DNA of 64,000 bases. It comes from Fidelibacterota bacterium (GTDB lineage: Bacteria; Fidelibacterota; Marinisomatia; Marinisomatales; TCS55). Position 1 is the first letter of the stretch. Each line of letters begins with the position of its first letter. The stretch lies in NCBI GenBank assembly GCA_004124385.1, contig SCKN01000004.1:1-64000 (forward strand), given 5' to 3'. The notes below the pieces were generated by a model. It saw nothing but the letters and a program-made list of their open reading frames with translations. It was not told the origin of the DNA and did no database searches. Positions 43,545 through 51,737 of the stretch are shown here, one piece after another. The position numbers and the translations under genes are program-made.

Positions 43545-44465
43545 CTACTCATTTAAAAACTGCAAGCTTTCTATATTAAATTCTATAGGTTTTACATCAA
43601 GTTCTTCGAACACATCTGAAGAACACGTATTTCCTTCCGTGAGCATGGTTAATTGATCAGCACTTATGGGAAACCATGAAAATCTATCTAATAATTTTGC
43701 TAATATTTTTACAGGAAATACAGGTGCCGGTATTGTCCATTTATTTTTTCCATACGCTGATGTGATCGTTTTGATCAGTTCTTTCCACATTACTGTTCTA
43801 TCACCACCCACTTCATAGGTTTTTCCAATTGCAGACTCTTTTTCCAAAACTCGGACAAAACATTTTGCTACATCGGTTACATGGACAGGATTGAATGAAA
43901 ATGATCCTGCATTTTTTGGAATCAGTCCATTAAAAAAGAGTGGTGCAGGCATGGGTAAACCCAGCATATCCTTTTTCAATTGGGTACAAAATTCTATAGC
44001 ACTCCGAGGATCACCAAAAATAAGTGAAGGGCGGAATATGGTCCAATCCAGTGAAGAATTTTTTAGCAATTGTTCGGCAAGGTATTTTGTTGTTTGATAG
44101 GGTGTACCGTTCATTTTCACACCATTAGCACTCATTAATATATAGCGCTTCACCCCTGCTGTTTCTGCCAGCTTTACGGTTCGCTTTACACCTTCATAAT
44201 GCAATTTTTCAAAGGTGATACCTTTTTTCGGAAATTGGCGTATGAGTCCAATATTATAAATCACTGCATCAGAATTTTTCATCATATCAATAATCACAGC
44301 ATCATTTTCAATATCCCCGGAATACATAATGCATTTATCAGACTGAATTAGTTTTGAAACATTTTGAGGCCGAACCAACACATGGGGTTCGTGACTGGCA
44401 TTCAATAATTCATCGACAATATAATTGCCAACGAATCCTGTCCCGCCAAAGAAGGCAACTTTCAT
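43545..44465 (-). CDS. NAD(P)-binding epimerase-like protein (NDUFA9/SDR-a5 type)
   Basis: 306 residues, extended/atypical short-chain dehydrogenase fold. The NAD(P) motif GGTGFVGNYIVDELL is at the N-terminus. ILMSANGV and YQTTKYLAEQLL replace the classical Ser-Tyr-Lys triad region with a YxxxK-like element. The SLIFGDP and EVGGDRTVMWKEL segments resemble NDUFA9-like and complex I assembly or quinone-related relatives. The substrate is unknown. Overlaps the preceding lipoprotein gene at ATGA. Confidence 0.83.
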   Translation of the reverse strand: MKVAFFGGTGFVGNYIVDELLNASHEPHVLVRPQNVSKLIQSDKCIMYSGDIENDAVIIDMMKNSDAVIYNIGLIRQFPKKGITFEKLHYEGVKRTVKLAETAGVKRYILMSANGVKMNGTPYQTTKYLAEQLLKNSSLDWTIFRPSLIFGDPRSAIEFCTQLKKDMLGLPMPAPLFFNGLIPKNAGSFSFNPVHVTDVAKCFVRVLEKESAIGKTYEVGGDRTVMWKELIKTITSAYGKNKWTIPAPVFPVKILAKLLDRFSWFPISADQLTMLTEGNTCSSDVFEELDVKPIEFNIESLQFLNE

Positions 44466-44935
44466 TGATTAATTAAGGTGAGTGTCGATAGAATTTTTTC
44501 TTCCACTGGACCAATTTCAAACGTTCTAAATTCGACTCCCAGGTTCTTTTTTTTATAAGGGATCACATATGATCGAGTATGGATACCAGATGGCCCATCG
44601 AAATGGTAGTAATCATAATACTCGCCAGAAATTCCGGCTAACTCAATTTGCTTGATGGGCTCGTGGTTATACCAGATACCACGGTGCTTGTCTTCTGCTT
44701 CTGTTCCAAGCCTTATTAACATCATAGGCTGGTTGCCATTAAGCCGAAACATGACACCGCTCCCATCTTCCCATTCTTGTACCGTATACACTTCAGGAAT
44801 TGAAACAGAATAACCGATCTTCTCATTTGAATACTCTTTCCACTCCACTTCACTAATAGACAAATTTGGATGGCCTTCCTTACGACAGCTAGCAACAAAT
44901 AAAATGATAATAATGAGGAGTATTGTCTTATTCAC
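44462..44935 (-). CDS. Small lipoprotein of unknown function
   Basis: About 157 residues from a GTG at 44933-44935, chosen because it opens directly into a lipoprotein signal (NKTILLIIIILFVASC, lipobox VASC, Cys17) and lies after the thiI stop. An open frame to an ATG at 45007 would overlap thiI by 53 bases and place charged residues ahead of the signal. The mature part begins with an Ile/Ser/Glu-rich segment and a YSVSIPEVYTV strand, as in surfactant-like PsbP-type folds, but no family is assigned. Confidence 0.65.
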   Translation of the reverse strand: MNKTILLIIIILFVASCRKEGHPNLSISEVEWKEYSNEKIGYSVSIPEVYTVQEWEDGSGVMFRLNGNQPMMLIRLGTEAEDKHRGIWYNHEPIKQIELAGISGEYYDYYHFDGPSGIHTRSYVIPYKKKNLGVEFRTFEIGPVEEKILSTLTLINQ

Positions 44936-44954
44936 TATTGATTTATAGTACCTT

Positions 44955-46130
44955 TCAGTCAAATTGTTCAATTTTAATATTTGCAACTGCCTGCTGAACC
45001 ATTTCATCGACTTTTAATTTTTTCTCTTCAGATAATATATCCTTTAGTCTTGCTTTGGTTGCAGGATGTTTAGGGACAAATAGCGCACAACAATCCTGAT
45101 CGGGTAAAATGGAAATATCATAGGTATCTATAGCCCTCGCTTTATTGATTATTTCCAGTTTATCAAAACCAATTAACGGTCGCAGTAGTGGCATACTTAT
45201 GGCTTCTTCAATTACGCTCATGTTTTCCAATGTCTGTGAAGCAACTTGCCCCAGAGAATCGCCGGTTAACAACGCCACAGCTCGCTGTTTTTTCGCCAAC
45301 TTTTCCGCAATGCGCACCATGAAACGACGATATAAAATTATACGATATTTTTCAGATGTTAAAACCATGACTTCTTTTTGGATGGGCGCCAATTCAACTA
45401 AATGCAGAGAAATTCTTTGTTGGAATACCTGCAGTTTTTCAATCATTTCCCTTACTTTTTCTATAGATGCTTCATTGGTAAAAGGAACTGAATGAAAATG
45501 GATAAAGGAAACAGCTGCTCCGCGCTTCATTATATAATATGATGCTACAGGTGAATCAATTCCACCCGATAACATAGACATCACTTTTCCACTCACTCCA
45601 ACAGGAAGCCCCCCCTGCCCTTGTATGCGTTCTGTATAAAGAAACGCTTTACCATCTACTATATCAATGTAACAGGTTTTATCCGGTTGTTTAAGATTTA
45701 CCTTTTTACCGGTTGCCTCTAATATCGCAGCGCCTACATCTTCGTTCATTTTTAGTTTACTTACAGGAAAAATTTTATCCGTTCGTCGGGTAGTTACACG
45801 AAAAGAATCATAACCGCCAACTGACATTAGCTCAACAGATAATTTGATAATTGTTTCTTTATCTTGTTTCGCGGAGATAGCTGGTGCACAATACACCATT
45901 CCACAAACATTTTTTAAAGCAGACTTAACTGATGCAAGTTCATTTTGCCCATTTTCATTCAATCGAATAATGAGCCGACCAAACATTCGGCCGATGGATG
46001 AAAATGTTTCTGGAGAAAATCGCTGAAGCGTAGAACGCAGATTCTCCTGTAGTTTTTTTTCAAAATAACCACGGTTCTTCCCTTTTAAGCCTATTTCACC
46101 GTAATGACAAAGAATAACGTCTGGTTTCAT
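44955..46130 (-). CDS. thiI: tRNA 4-thiouridine synthase / thiamine sulfur transfer protein
   Basis: 391 residues. N-terminal ferredoxin-like and THUMP domains (about 1-165) bind tRNA. The PP-loop ATPase SGGIDSPVASYYIMKRG (SGGIDS at 188-193) adenylates U8 of tRNA. The C-terminal rhodanese domain of the E. coli protein is absent, as in many bacteria, so sulfur must come directly from a cysteine desulfurase. Lies upstream of a small lipoprotein gene with which it overlaps or abuts. Confidence 0.95.
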   Translation of the reverse strand: MKPDVILCHYGEIGLKGKNRGYFEKKLQENLRSTLQRFSPETFSSIGRMFGRLIIRLNENGQNELASVKSALKNVCGMVYCAPAISAKQDKETIIKLSVELMSVGGYDSFRVTTRRTDKIFPVSKLKMNEDVGAAILEATGKKVNLKQPDKTCYIDIVDGKAFLYTERIQGQGGLPVGVSGKVMSMLSGGIDSPVASYYIMKRGAAVSFIHFHSVPFTNEASIEKVREMIEKLQVFQQRISLHLVELAPIQKEVMVLTSEKYRIILYRRFMVRIAEKLAKKQRAVALLTGDSLGQVASQTLENMSVIEEAISMPLLRPLIGFDKLEIINKARAIDTYDISILPDQDCCALFVPKHPATKARLKDILSEEKKLKVDEMVQQAVANIKIEQFD

Positions 46131-46164
46131 AAGCTAAATTTACTAATAAGGGGATAAGAATGAA

Positions 46165-48429
46165 TTAGGTTTGAATAAGGTATTGAAATTTCAAAAAGAT
46201 CTGACGAGAATTATGAAACATATCAAAAGAGTCATAGCCATTTGGACCTTCATCAAAATCGTGGGAAGAACCAATATAAAAAATAGTAAATGGATTTGGT
46301 TGGTAACTTAAGAGTGGATGTAGATCAAAACTTTTATATACATCACCATAAACAAAATCTTCCTGATAAAAATATTGTCCTATCAATCTAAACGAAAGAT
46401 ATTTATTGAATTGATATGTTATAAATAAACGTAATCTTTGTCCTTTGTAATAATAATCATCGTTATCCAGATATTGTGCAGAGTTAAAATTAAAAGATGG
46501 CATTATCTTAATTTTGGCAGTTGGTTTAAAACTTAACCAAACACTTATTGATTTTGATCGACCTTTTTCAGGTGGATTTATATAACGTATAATTGAAATA
46601 TTATTTGAGCCATATAATCCTAATGATACTTTTTCACTAAAACTCTTACGAGCATTAAACATGAAGTTTCTTAACCCTGTAAACATACTGTCTAAATAAC
46701 TTTCACTGGTTGGTAAAAAGGATAATTCTGTACTCATTCGTCCTTTGAATTGAAAATTGAGAGATGAATAAAGCCAACGTTCCTTTATATCCCAATCATA
46801 ATTCCAAACTCTTCCGGTAGCAATCGTAAATGAATAACTCTCAATTAGATCTGTTTCGGGATATTGAATAATAGAATAGTTTCCTCCAAAATTACGCTGA
46901 TGGTTTTGACGAAGGAAACCCGTGTCTAATCTGAAGGATGGCGATTTTTCAGCATAAAATAAATTGGAAAAATTATTTCGAGTCTTTCGAGATAATTTAG
47001 CAAAAATCTGATGGCCTTTATATGATTCGCCATCAAAATCTGCTGTTAAATTATTTCCGTTAAATTTAATTCCATTGATTGATTCTGATAATGTGGTATC
47101 ATTCGGTTCAAAAGTGATACTTGTAAAAGCCTGCCAGATAAAGGCCAAATTTTGATTTAAATAGTATAAACCGTCCGTCCCGATTGTGGTACCGCTGCCG
47201 CCTGCGTAACGTTTATCTGTAATCACTCCACCAATATACGAACTGTTATTCAACGCATGTTTCAGACGAATAATATTCACATTACTTTTACCAACTGATA
47301 CGAGTGAACTCCAATCTTCAAACGGAATAATTATGCCTGTTTCTTCATCAACAGCACTAATAATGCCATAATCCGTACTTCCAATTCTTCCTAATACTTT
47401 CAAAGCCAGGCTGGGATCATTTATTGAGCGAGTATAAACAGGTTTAATATTGGGTTGCCATTCGTGACCTCCAGTGCTAAATAAATCGCTTCCCTCATTA
47501 AAAAAAGGCCTCCGTTCCGGATAGGATAATGCAAAAGGTGAATTCACATCAAATTGAGTTACATCCGCCTCAATCTGACTGAAATCAGGATTAATAGCAA
47601 CTTCAATAGTCGTTGTCTGACCTATTGGAATCTTTATACCTAGTGCTAAATCACTATTAAAATCATTTTCTTGAAAAACATTATTACTATCCAATTCTCC
47701 ACTTTGTGTACCGACTATACTTGGTAAGAATTCCATGGATCGTTTTGATTTTATTCCTTTAATTCCATTCAAGTACCCAAGCTGGCAAAGTATGCAGGGA
47801 TTATTACGATCAACAGGACTCCATAACATTTGTCGTTTAAAATCATCTCGGGGTAAGGATCTGAAAAAAGTGATGCGCCAGTGCTGTTCATCTTCGTTGG
47901 GAAATCGGATACTACTGAATGGAAGTGCAATTTCCACTTGGTATCCTTCATCTGTGATGATTCCGGCAGATGCAAAAATCATGTCAAATGATTCATCTTC
48001 ATTTTGACCTATTTTTTGTCCATCACCCTGAATTCCGATGGGATTAACCATAATTTGATAGGCTCTGTTAGCTTGTCCATAAGTATCCAGAAGAATACCC
48101 ACAAAATCATCCCTGTACATATTGTCTCTTTTCGAAATATTTGCACGGATATTTTTTGGATTATCATACGCTTTGAAACTGACATATACATTTTCATCAT
48201 CGTATGTGACAAACGCTTCTGTATTGACGATCGCTGGAGTATTATCACCAGGTTGAACTTCAACAAATCCATCAGCCATAGCCGCACCAATCCAGCCGTC
48301 ATCATCCAAACGGCCATCAACAGTTATTGTGCCAAGTGTTCTGGTCACATTTAACGTAGGCGGTTCATCAGCAAACAAGCTAGAAACACCTATAAATAAT
48401 AGTAGGATTGCGATTTTATTCTGAAACAT
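46165..48429 (-). CDS. Outer-membrane DUF5916 protein with CBM9-like N-terminal domain
   Basis: 754 residues with a signal peptide (ends near LFADEPP). Residues about 25-200 form a carbohydrate-binding-module-9-like sandwich (ITVDGRLDDDGWIGA...AFVTYDDENVYVSFKAYD). The remainder is a large barrel-like DUF5916 region containing NPDFSQIEADVTQFDVNSPF and YPERRPFFNEGSDLF, and ends in an aromatic strand. This combination is common in Bacteroidetes and relatives; its role, perhaps ligand uptake or polysaccharide handling, is unknown. Confidence 0.9.
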   Translation of the reverse strand: MFQNKIAILLLFIGVSSLFADEPPTLNVTRTLGTITVDGRLDDDGWIGAAMADGFVEVQPGDNTPAIVNTEAFVTYDDENVYVSFKAYDNPKNIRANISKRDNMYRDDFVGILLDTYGQANRAYQIMVNPIGIQGDGQKIGQNEDESFDMIFASAGIITDEGYQVEIALPFSSIRFPNEDEQHWRITFFRSLPRDDFKRQMLWSPVDRNNPCILCQLGYLNGIKGIKSKRSMEFLPSIVGTQSGELDSNNVFQENDFNSDLALGIKIPIGQTTTIEVAINPDFSQIEADVTQFDVNSPFALSYPERRPFFNEGSDLFSTGGHEWQPNIKPVYTRSINDPSLALKVLGRIGSTDYGIISAVDEETGIIIPFEDWSSLVSVGKSNVNIIRLKHALNNSSYIGGVITDKRYAGGSGTTIGTDGLYYLNQNLAFIWQAFTSITFEPNDTTLSESINGIKFNGNNLTADFDGESYKGHQIFAKLSRKTRNNFSNLFYAEKSPSFRLDTGFLRQNHQRNFGGNYSIIQYPETDLIESYSFTIATGRVWNYDWDIKERWLYSSLNFQFKGRMSTELSFLPTSESYLDSMFTGLRNFMFNARKSFSEKVSLGLYGSNNISIIRYINPPEKGRSKSISVWLSFKPTAKIKIMPSFNFNSAQYLDNDDYYYKGQRLRLFITYQFNKYLSFRLIGQYFYQEDFVYGDVYKSFDLHPLLSYQPNPFTIFYIGSSHDFDEGPNGYDSFDMFHNSRQIFLKFQYLIQT

Positions 48430-48448
48430 TTTTATTGGGATTTGGTAA

Positions 48449-48919
48449 TTATTCAGTTTTGTTGAAATCGAGTGAAACTGAATTTACGCAATAACGTTTA
48501 CCTGTAGGATTTGGGCCGTCATCAAATATATGCCCTAAATGGGAATCACATTTAGCACACACTATTTCAACTCGGTTCATGCCAAGGGTCTTATCTTCAA
48601 TATATTTTATTTTCTCACCAGAAATTGCTTCATAAAAACTTGGCCATCCGCTTCCAGAATCATATTTTGTTTTTGAACTGAAAAGTTCATTATCACAGGC
48701 TGCGCAAACATACGTCCCGTTTTCTTTATGGCGATAATACTTGCCAGTAAATGCAGCTTCAGTTCCTTTGTTTCTAAGCACACGGTATTCATCTGGCGTT
48801 AAGCATGTTTGCCATTCTGTTTCAGATTTATTGACTTTTTCAGTCATAATTTTTTTTCCTTCAATTATTTGAGAAAATAAAATGCCTAAGGCAAAAATGA
48901 TTATAAGTATCTGCTTCAT
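48449..48919 (-). CDS. msrB: Exported peptide-methionine (R)-S-oxide reductase MsrB
   Basis: 156 residues: N-terminal signal peptide or anchor (MKQILIIIFALGILFSQII) and one MsrB domain. Two structural-zinc CxxC pairs (CAACD and CAKCD), GSGWPSFYEAI, HLGHIFDDGP and the catalytic Cys144 (RYCVNSVSL) are intact. It repairs oxidised methionine, here in the envelope, which matches the exported peroxiredoxin a few genes away. An internal ATG (MTEKVNK) could yield a cytoplasmic form. Head of the minus-strand block; the divergent region 48920-49008 probably contains its promoter. Confidence 0.94.
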   Translation of the reverse strand: MKQILIIIFALGILFSQIIEGKKIMTEKVNKSETEWQTCLTPDEYRVLRNKGTEAAFTGKYYRHKENGTYVCAACDNELFSSKTKYDSGSGWPSFYEAISGEKIKYIEDKTLGMNRVEIVCAKCDSHLGHIFDDGPNPTGKRYCVNSVSLDFNKTE

Positions 48920-49008
48920 ATAAATTCTTTAAAAGAATATGGTGTTTCAAAAAGAAGTTTCCAACTACTCTGTTCATATTTACATTCTATCATAGTAAGA
49001 AAGTTCCC

Positions 49009-49995
49009 ATGAAGTATTTACTGCCAATCTTGATATTAAATGTTTTTATCTTCGCTGGTGAAGTAGATCAATATCTTGCCTGGAATCAACTTCCCAATGA
49101 CGAGTCTCATTATTTAAATAAATTATTCAATGAAGAAATTCAGGAGGCTTTAGACGATATCAATAAAAAACATAGTGATTGTTCGTGCGAAGAAGCGGCA
49201 GGACGAATATTAAAACATTTTGGTATTGGCTTGAATACGCCACTGGAAAAACAATTAAAAAGTTCAACTCAATTAGATAAATACCCACCTAATGAAATCC
49301 ATATTAGTGAACGCTATAAGAAGAGCATCTTCCGTAGAGAATTACCGTTTAAGAATCTTGAGAAATACCAAGATTACAGTTTAGAGATACAAATTGATGA
49401 AGTCGTCAATGTGGGCGGTATTTACATCGGATTGGATAAACTAACTCATTTTACTGCATCTGGATTTCTATATTATAAAATCTATCGATTAGCATTGGAG
49501 TTTGTAGAATCAAAAGAAGCAGCTATGCAAATGGCAATTGCAATGGGTATTTATGGTGAAAAATATATATTGGGGAAAATATCCTCAGGGGTATTCTCAT
49601 TCGCCGATTTAGAAAGTAATTATCAAGGATTTCTATTTGCCTTAGATCTATGCAATTCTGGCTCAACACGATTGAAGAGATCTGGAAAAGGATGGGAACT
49701 GTCAAGCAGTTTTGACTTGCGAGATTATGTAAATCCATTTTGGGATGAATCTTATAACCCCTCTTATTATTACGAAAACCAGAACTTAAGCCTTATGCCA
49801 AAATCCCAAGCGGTGTTGCAAAATATTCCCCACTATTGTTTAATGTTTCAATCGGATCGCATTCAAGGTGTTTTCGATTATTATGACAGCATGGCTAAAC
49901 CAAGTTATTCCGTTAAATATTTACAACAACTCATTGATAAAGGAGAACTGCCGGATCCAAGTCCTTTTTATATTCGAACGATCTGCGAAGAGTAA
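49009..49995 (+). CDS. Secreted or periplasmic protein of unknown function
   Basis: 328 residues with a signal peptide (MKYLLPILILNVFIFAG, cleavage near Ala16-Gly17). A CSCEEA motif near residue 58 and a histidine motif GLDKLTHFTASGFLYY (about residues 145-160) are conspicuous; similar DKxxHF segments occur in DUF2279-type envelope proteins, but the match is weak. Its stop lies three bases before the acyltransferase gene, so the two are likely coexpressed. No catalytic assignment is possible. Confidence 0.7.
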   Translation: MKYLLPILILNVFIFAGEVDQYLAWNQLPNDESHYLNKLFNEEIQEALDDINKKHSDCSCEEAAGRILKHFGIGLNTPLEKQLKSSTQLDKYPPNEIHISERYKKSIFRRELPFKNLEKYQDYSLEIQIDEVVNVGGIYIGLDKLTHFTASGFLYYKIYRLALEFVESKEAAMQMAIAMGIYGEKYILGKISSGVFSFADLESNYQGFLFALDLCNSGSTRLKRSGKGWELSSSFDLRDYVNPFWDESYNPSYYYENQNLSLMPKSQAVLQNIPHYCLMFQSDRIQGVFDYYDSMAKPSYSVKYLQQLIDKGELPDPSPFYIRTICEE

Positions 49996-49998
49996 AAC

Positions 49999-51363
49999 AT
50001 GCTGTATTTTTTGATCAAATTAATGGCTATTACGGCCATTAGAACTTTTTTCAATAAAATTTCTGCAGAGAATGTGGATTATATTGCAAAAGATGTACCC
50101 ATCATCTTCACTGCCAATCATCCCAACACAATGATGGATCCAATGATCATTGGGTATACATGTAAAAGAAAACTGCATTTTTTTGCTAAAAGCACCCTTT
50201 TCAATAATCTGATCGCAGGATGGTTTTTACGCCAGATCCAAATTGTACCTGTTTATCGTAAGGTGGATGATCCCAGTAAAATGGATAAAAATAAAGAGAC
50301 GTTTTCTAAAGGGTATGAGATCCTTAAACAGAATAAAGCTTTCCTTATTTTTCCTGAAGGCATTTCCACTGGTGACCGCATATTGAGTCAGATCAAAACA
50401 GGAGCCGCGCGCATTGGGTTCGGTGCAGAAGCTGAAAATGATTGGCAGTTAGGTGTGCAGATCATCCCCGTAGGATTAAATTATGCAAACGCTATAAAAT
50501 TTCGCAGCGATGTTTCTACACGGTTTGGTCAACCAATACAATTAACTGATTTTCGGGACGTATATGAGCAGAATGAAAAAGAAGGTGTGCATCTAGTAAC
50601 TGAACAGATTGAAACAGCATTATCAAAACTCACCATCAATCTTAAAGACTTGGAAATGCAGGAGATCGTTGAAGCACTGGAAAGAATTTACAAACAAGAA
50701 TTGGCTGTTGATCTGGGTTTAGAGACTGATAACAAGGCAGATGATTTTTCTGTGACCAAAGGGCTTATCAATGCGGTGGAATGGTATTATGAAAATGAAC
50801 CGTCGAAAGTAAATGAATTTAAAGGGATGCTGAACCTCTACCAGCGGCTTCTCAATCGTTTGCAGATCAAGGATGAATTTTTGGACCCTGCAAGTAGCGG
50901 GGTTACTTTTTGGGAAAGAATAAAAGCAATTCTATACATAATAATTATGTTCCCTATTTACCTCTATGGACTGATCAATAATGTGATTCCCTACAAATTC
51001 CCCCGCTGGTATGCCCGTCATTTTGTACAACACAAAGCAGAAGTTGCCCCATGGAAAATGTTGTCTGGGACCATTATTTTTTTAATTTATTATTCCATTG
51101 AAATCATCATTTTTGCATCTCTCACTGGTAGTTTCATTTGGACCTTCATTTATGCACTATCGTTGATCCCCAGCGGCAATTTTGTTCTTCAGTACATCAA
51201 TCGTGTTCGTGATTATCGCCAACATCTGCGCTTTATTTCTGTTTTTTATAAGAAACGAACTTTGATATATGAATTGATCAAGCAGCGAACAGAGATAATA
51301 GATTTATTAAATTCGTATAAAATTGAATACATGGATACTATGGGATTAAATCCTGAAAAATAA
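49999..51363 (+). CDS. PlsC-family glycerolipid acyltransferase
   Basis: 454 residues. The catalytic block NHPNTMMDPMIIG (His-x5-Asp variant, near residue 40) and the substrate-binding FPEGIST match the NHPN(S/T) class of acyltransferases found in FCB-group bacteria, rather than the shorter E. coli PlsC. The domain spans about 30-215, followed by a helical region and two hydrophobic segments near residues 315-335 and 358-395, so it is bound to the inner membrane. It probably acylates glycerol-3-phosphate or lysophosphatidate in phospholipid synthesis. Confidence 0.85.
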   Translation: MLYFLIKLMAITAIRTFFNKISAENVDYIAKDVPIIFTANHPNTMMDPMIIGYTCKRKLHFFAKSTLFNNLIAGWFLRQIQIVPVYRKVDDPSKMDKNKETFSKGYEILKQNKAFLIFPEGISTGDRILSQIKTGAARIGFGAEAENDWQLGVQIIPVGLNYANAIKFRSDVSTRFGQPIQLTDFRDVYEQNEKEGVHLVTEQIETALSKLTINLKDLEMQEIVEALERIYKQELAVDLGLETDNKADDFSVTKGLINAVEWYYENEPSKVNEFKGMLNLYQRLLNRLQIKDEFLDPASSGVTFWERIKAILYIIIMFPIYLYGLINNVIPYKFPRWYARHFVQHKAEVAPWKMLSGTIIFLIYYSIEIIIFASLTGSFIWTFIYALSLIPSGNFVLQYINRVRDYRQHLRFISVFYKKRTLIYELIKQRTEIIDLLNSYKIEYMDTMGLNPEK

Positions 51364-51518
51364 ATCTCCTCATATTAAATAGTTTTTTATAGTTTAACTG
51401 CGCTTTAGAGAATCAGATGCTGAACAAATCTCCATTTTCAGATATCCTTTCTAGCCTTATTGCTGGTTCAGTTAACTATCGGTTAAAAAGCCACAACTCC
51501 CCGATGAGAAATGGGAAA

Positions 51519-51552
51519 TAAAAAACGCCCCTGGAGTTATGATCCAAGGGCG
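51519..51552 (-). terminator. Terminator after tRNA-Asn
   Basis: GCCCCTGG (51527-51534) pairs with CCAAGGGC (51544-51551) with one mismatch. Read on the minus strand it ends in GTTTTTTATT, a textbook rho-independent terminator. Between it and the tRNA lies a second inverted repeat, GAGTTG...CAACTC (about 51561-51592). The rest of the 51364-51597 spacer shows nothing else. Confidence 0.8.
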
Positions 51553-51597
51553 AATGCTCTTGAGTTGTTAACCGGTTCGTGTTACCAACTCAGTATG

Positions 51598-51670
51598 CTC
51601 CGGAGGAGGGACTCGAACCCCCGACCTGGTGGTTAACAGCCACTCGCTCTACCAACTGAGCTACTCCGGA
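51598..51670 (-). tRNA. tRNA-Asn (anticodon GTT)
   Basis: On the minus strand: acceptor TCCGGAG/CTCCGGA, D-arm GCTCAGTTGGTAGAGC, anticodon stem around loop CTGTTAA (anticodon GTT), T-arm GGGGGTTCGAGTCCCTC. The discriminator is G. CCA is not encoded. The top pair of the anticodon stem is mismatched (A-C). Confidence 0.95.
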
Positions 51671-51716
51671 TCGTTTTGTTAAATTATTTCTTGAAAAAAG
51701 CTGGCGAATTTATTGC

Positions 51717-51737
51717 ACTTTGAGTTGCTCTCAAAGT
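51717..51737 (-). terminator. Stable hairpin just after the symporter stop codon
   Basis: A perfect 8-bp inverted repeat ACTTTGAG (51717-51724) and CTCAAAGT (51730-51737) flanks a 5-base loop. It begins at the stop codon of the symporter gene on the minus strand. No long T run follows, so it may stabilise the mRNA end or be a weak terminator ahead of tRNA-Asn. Confidence 0.45.
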
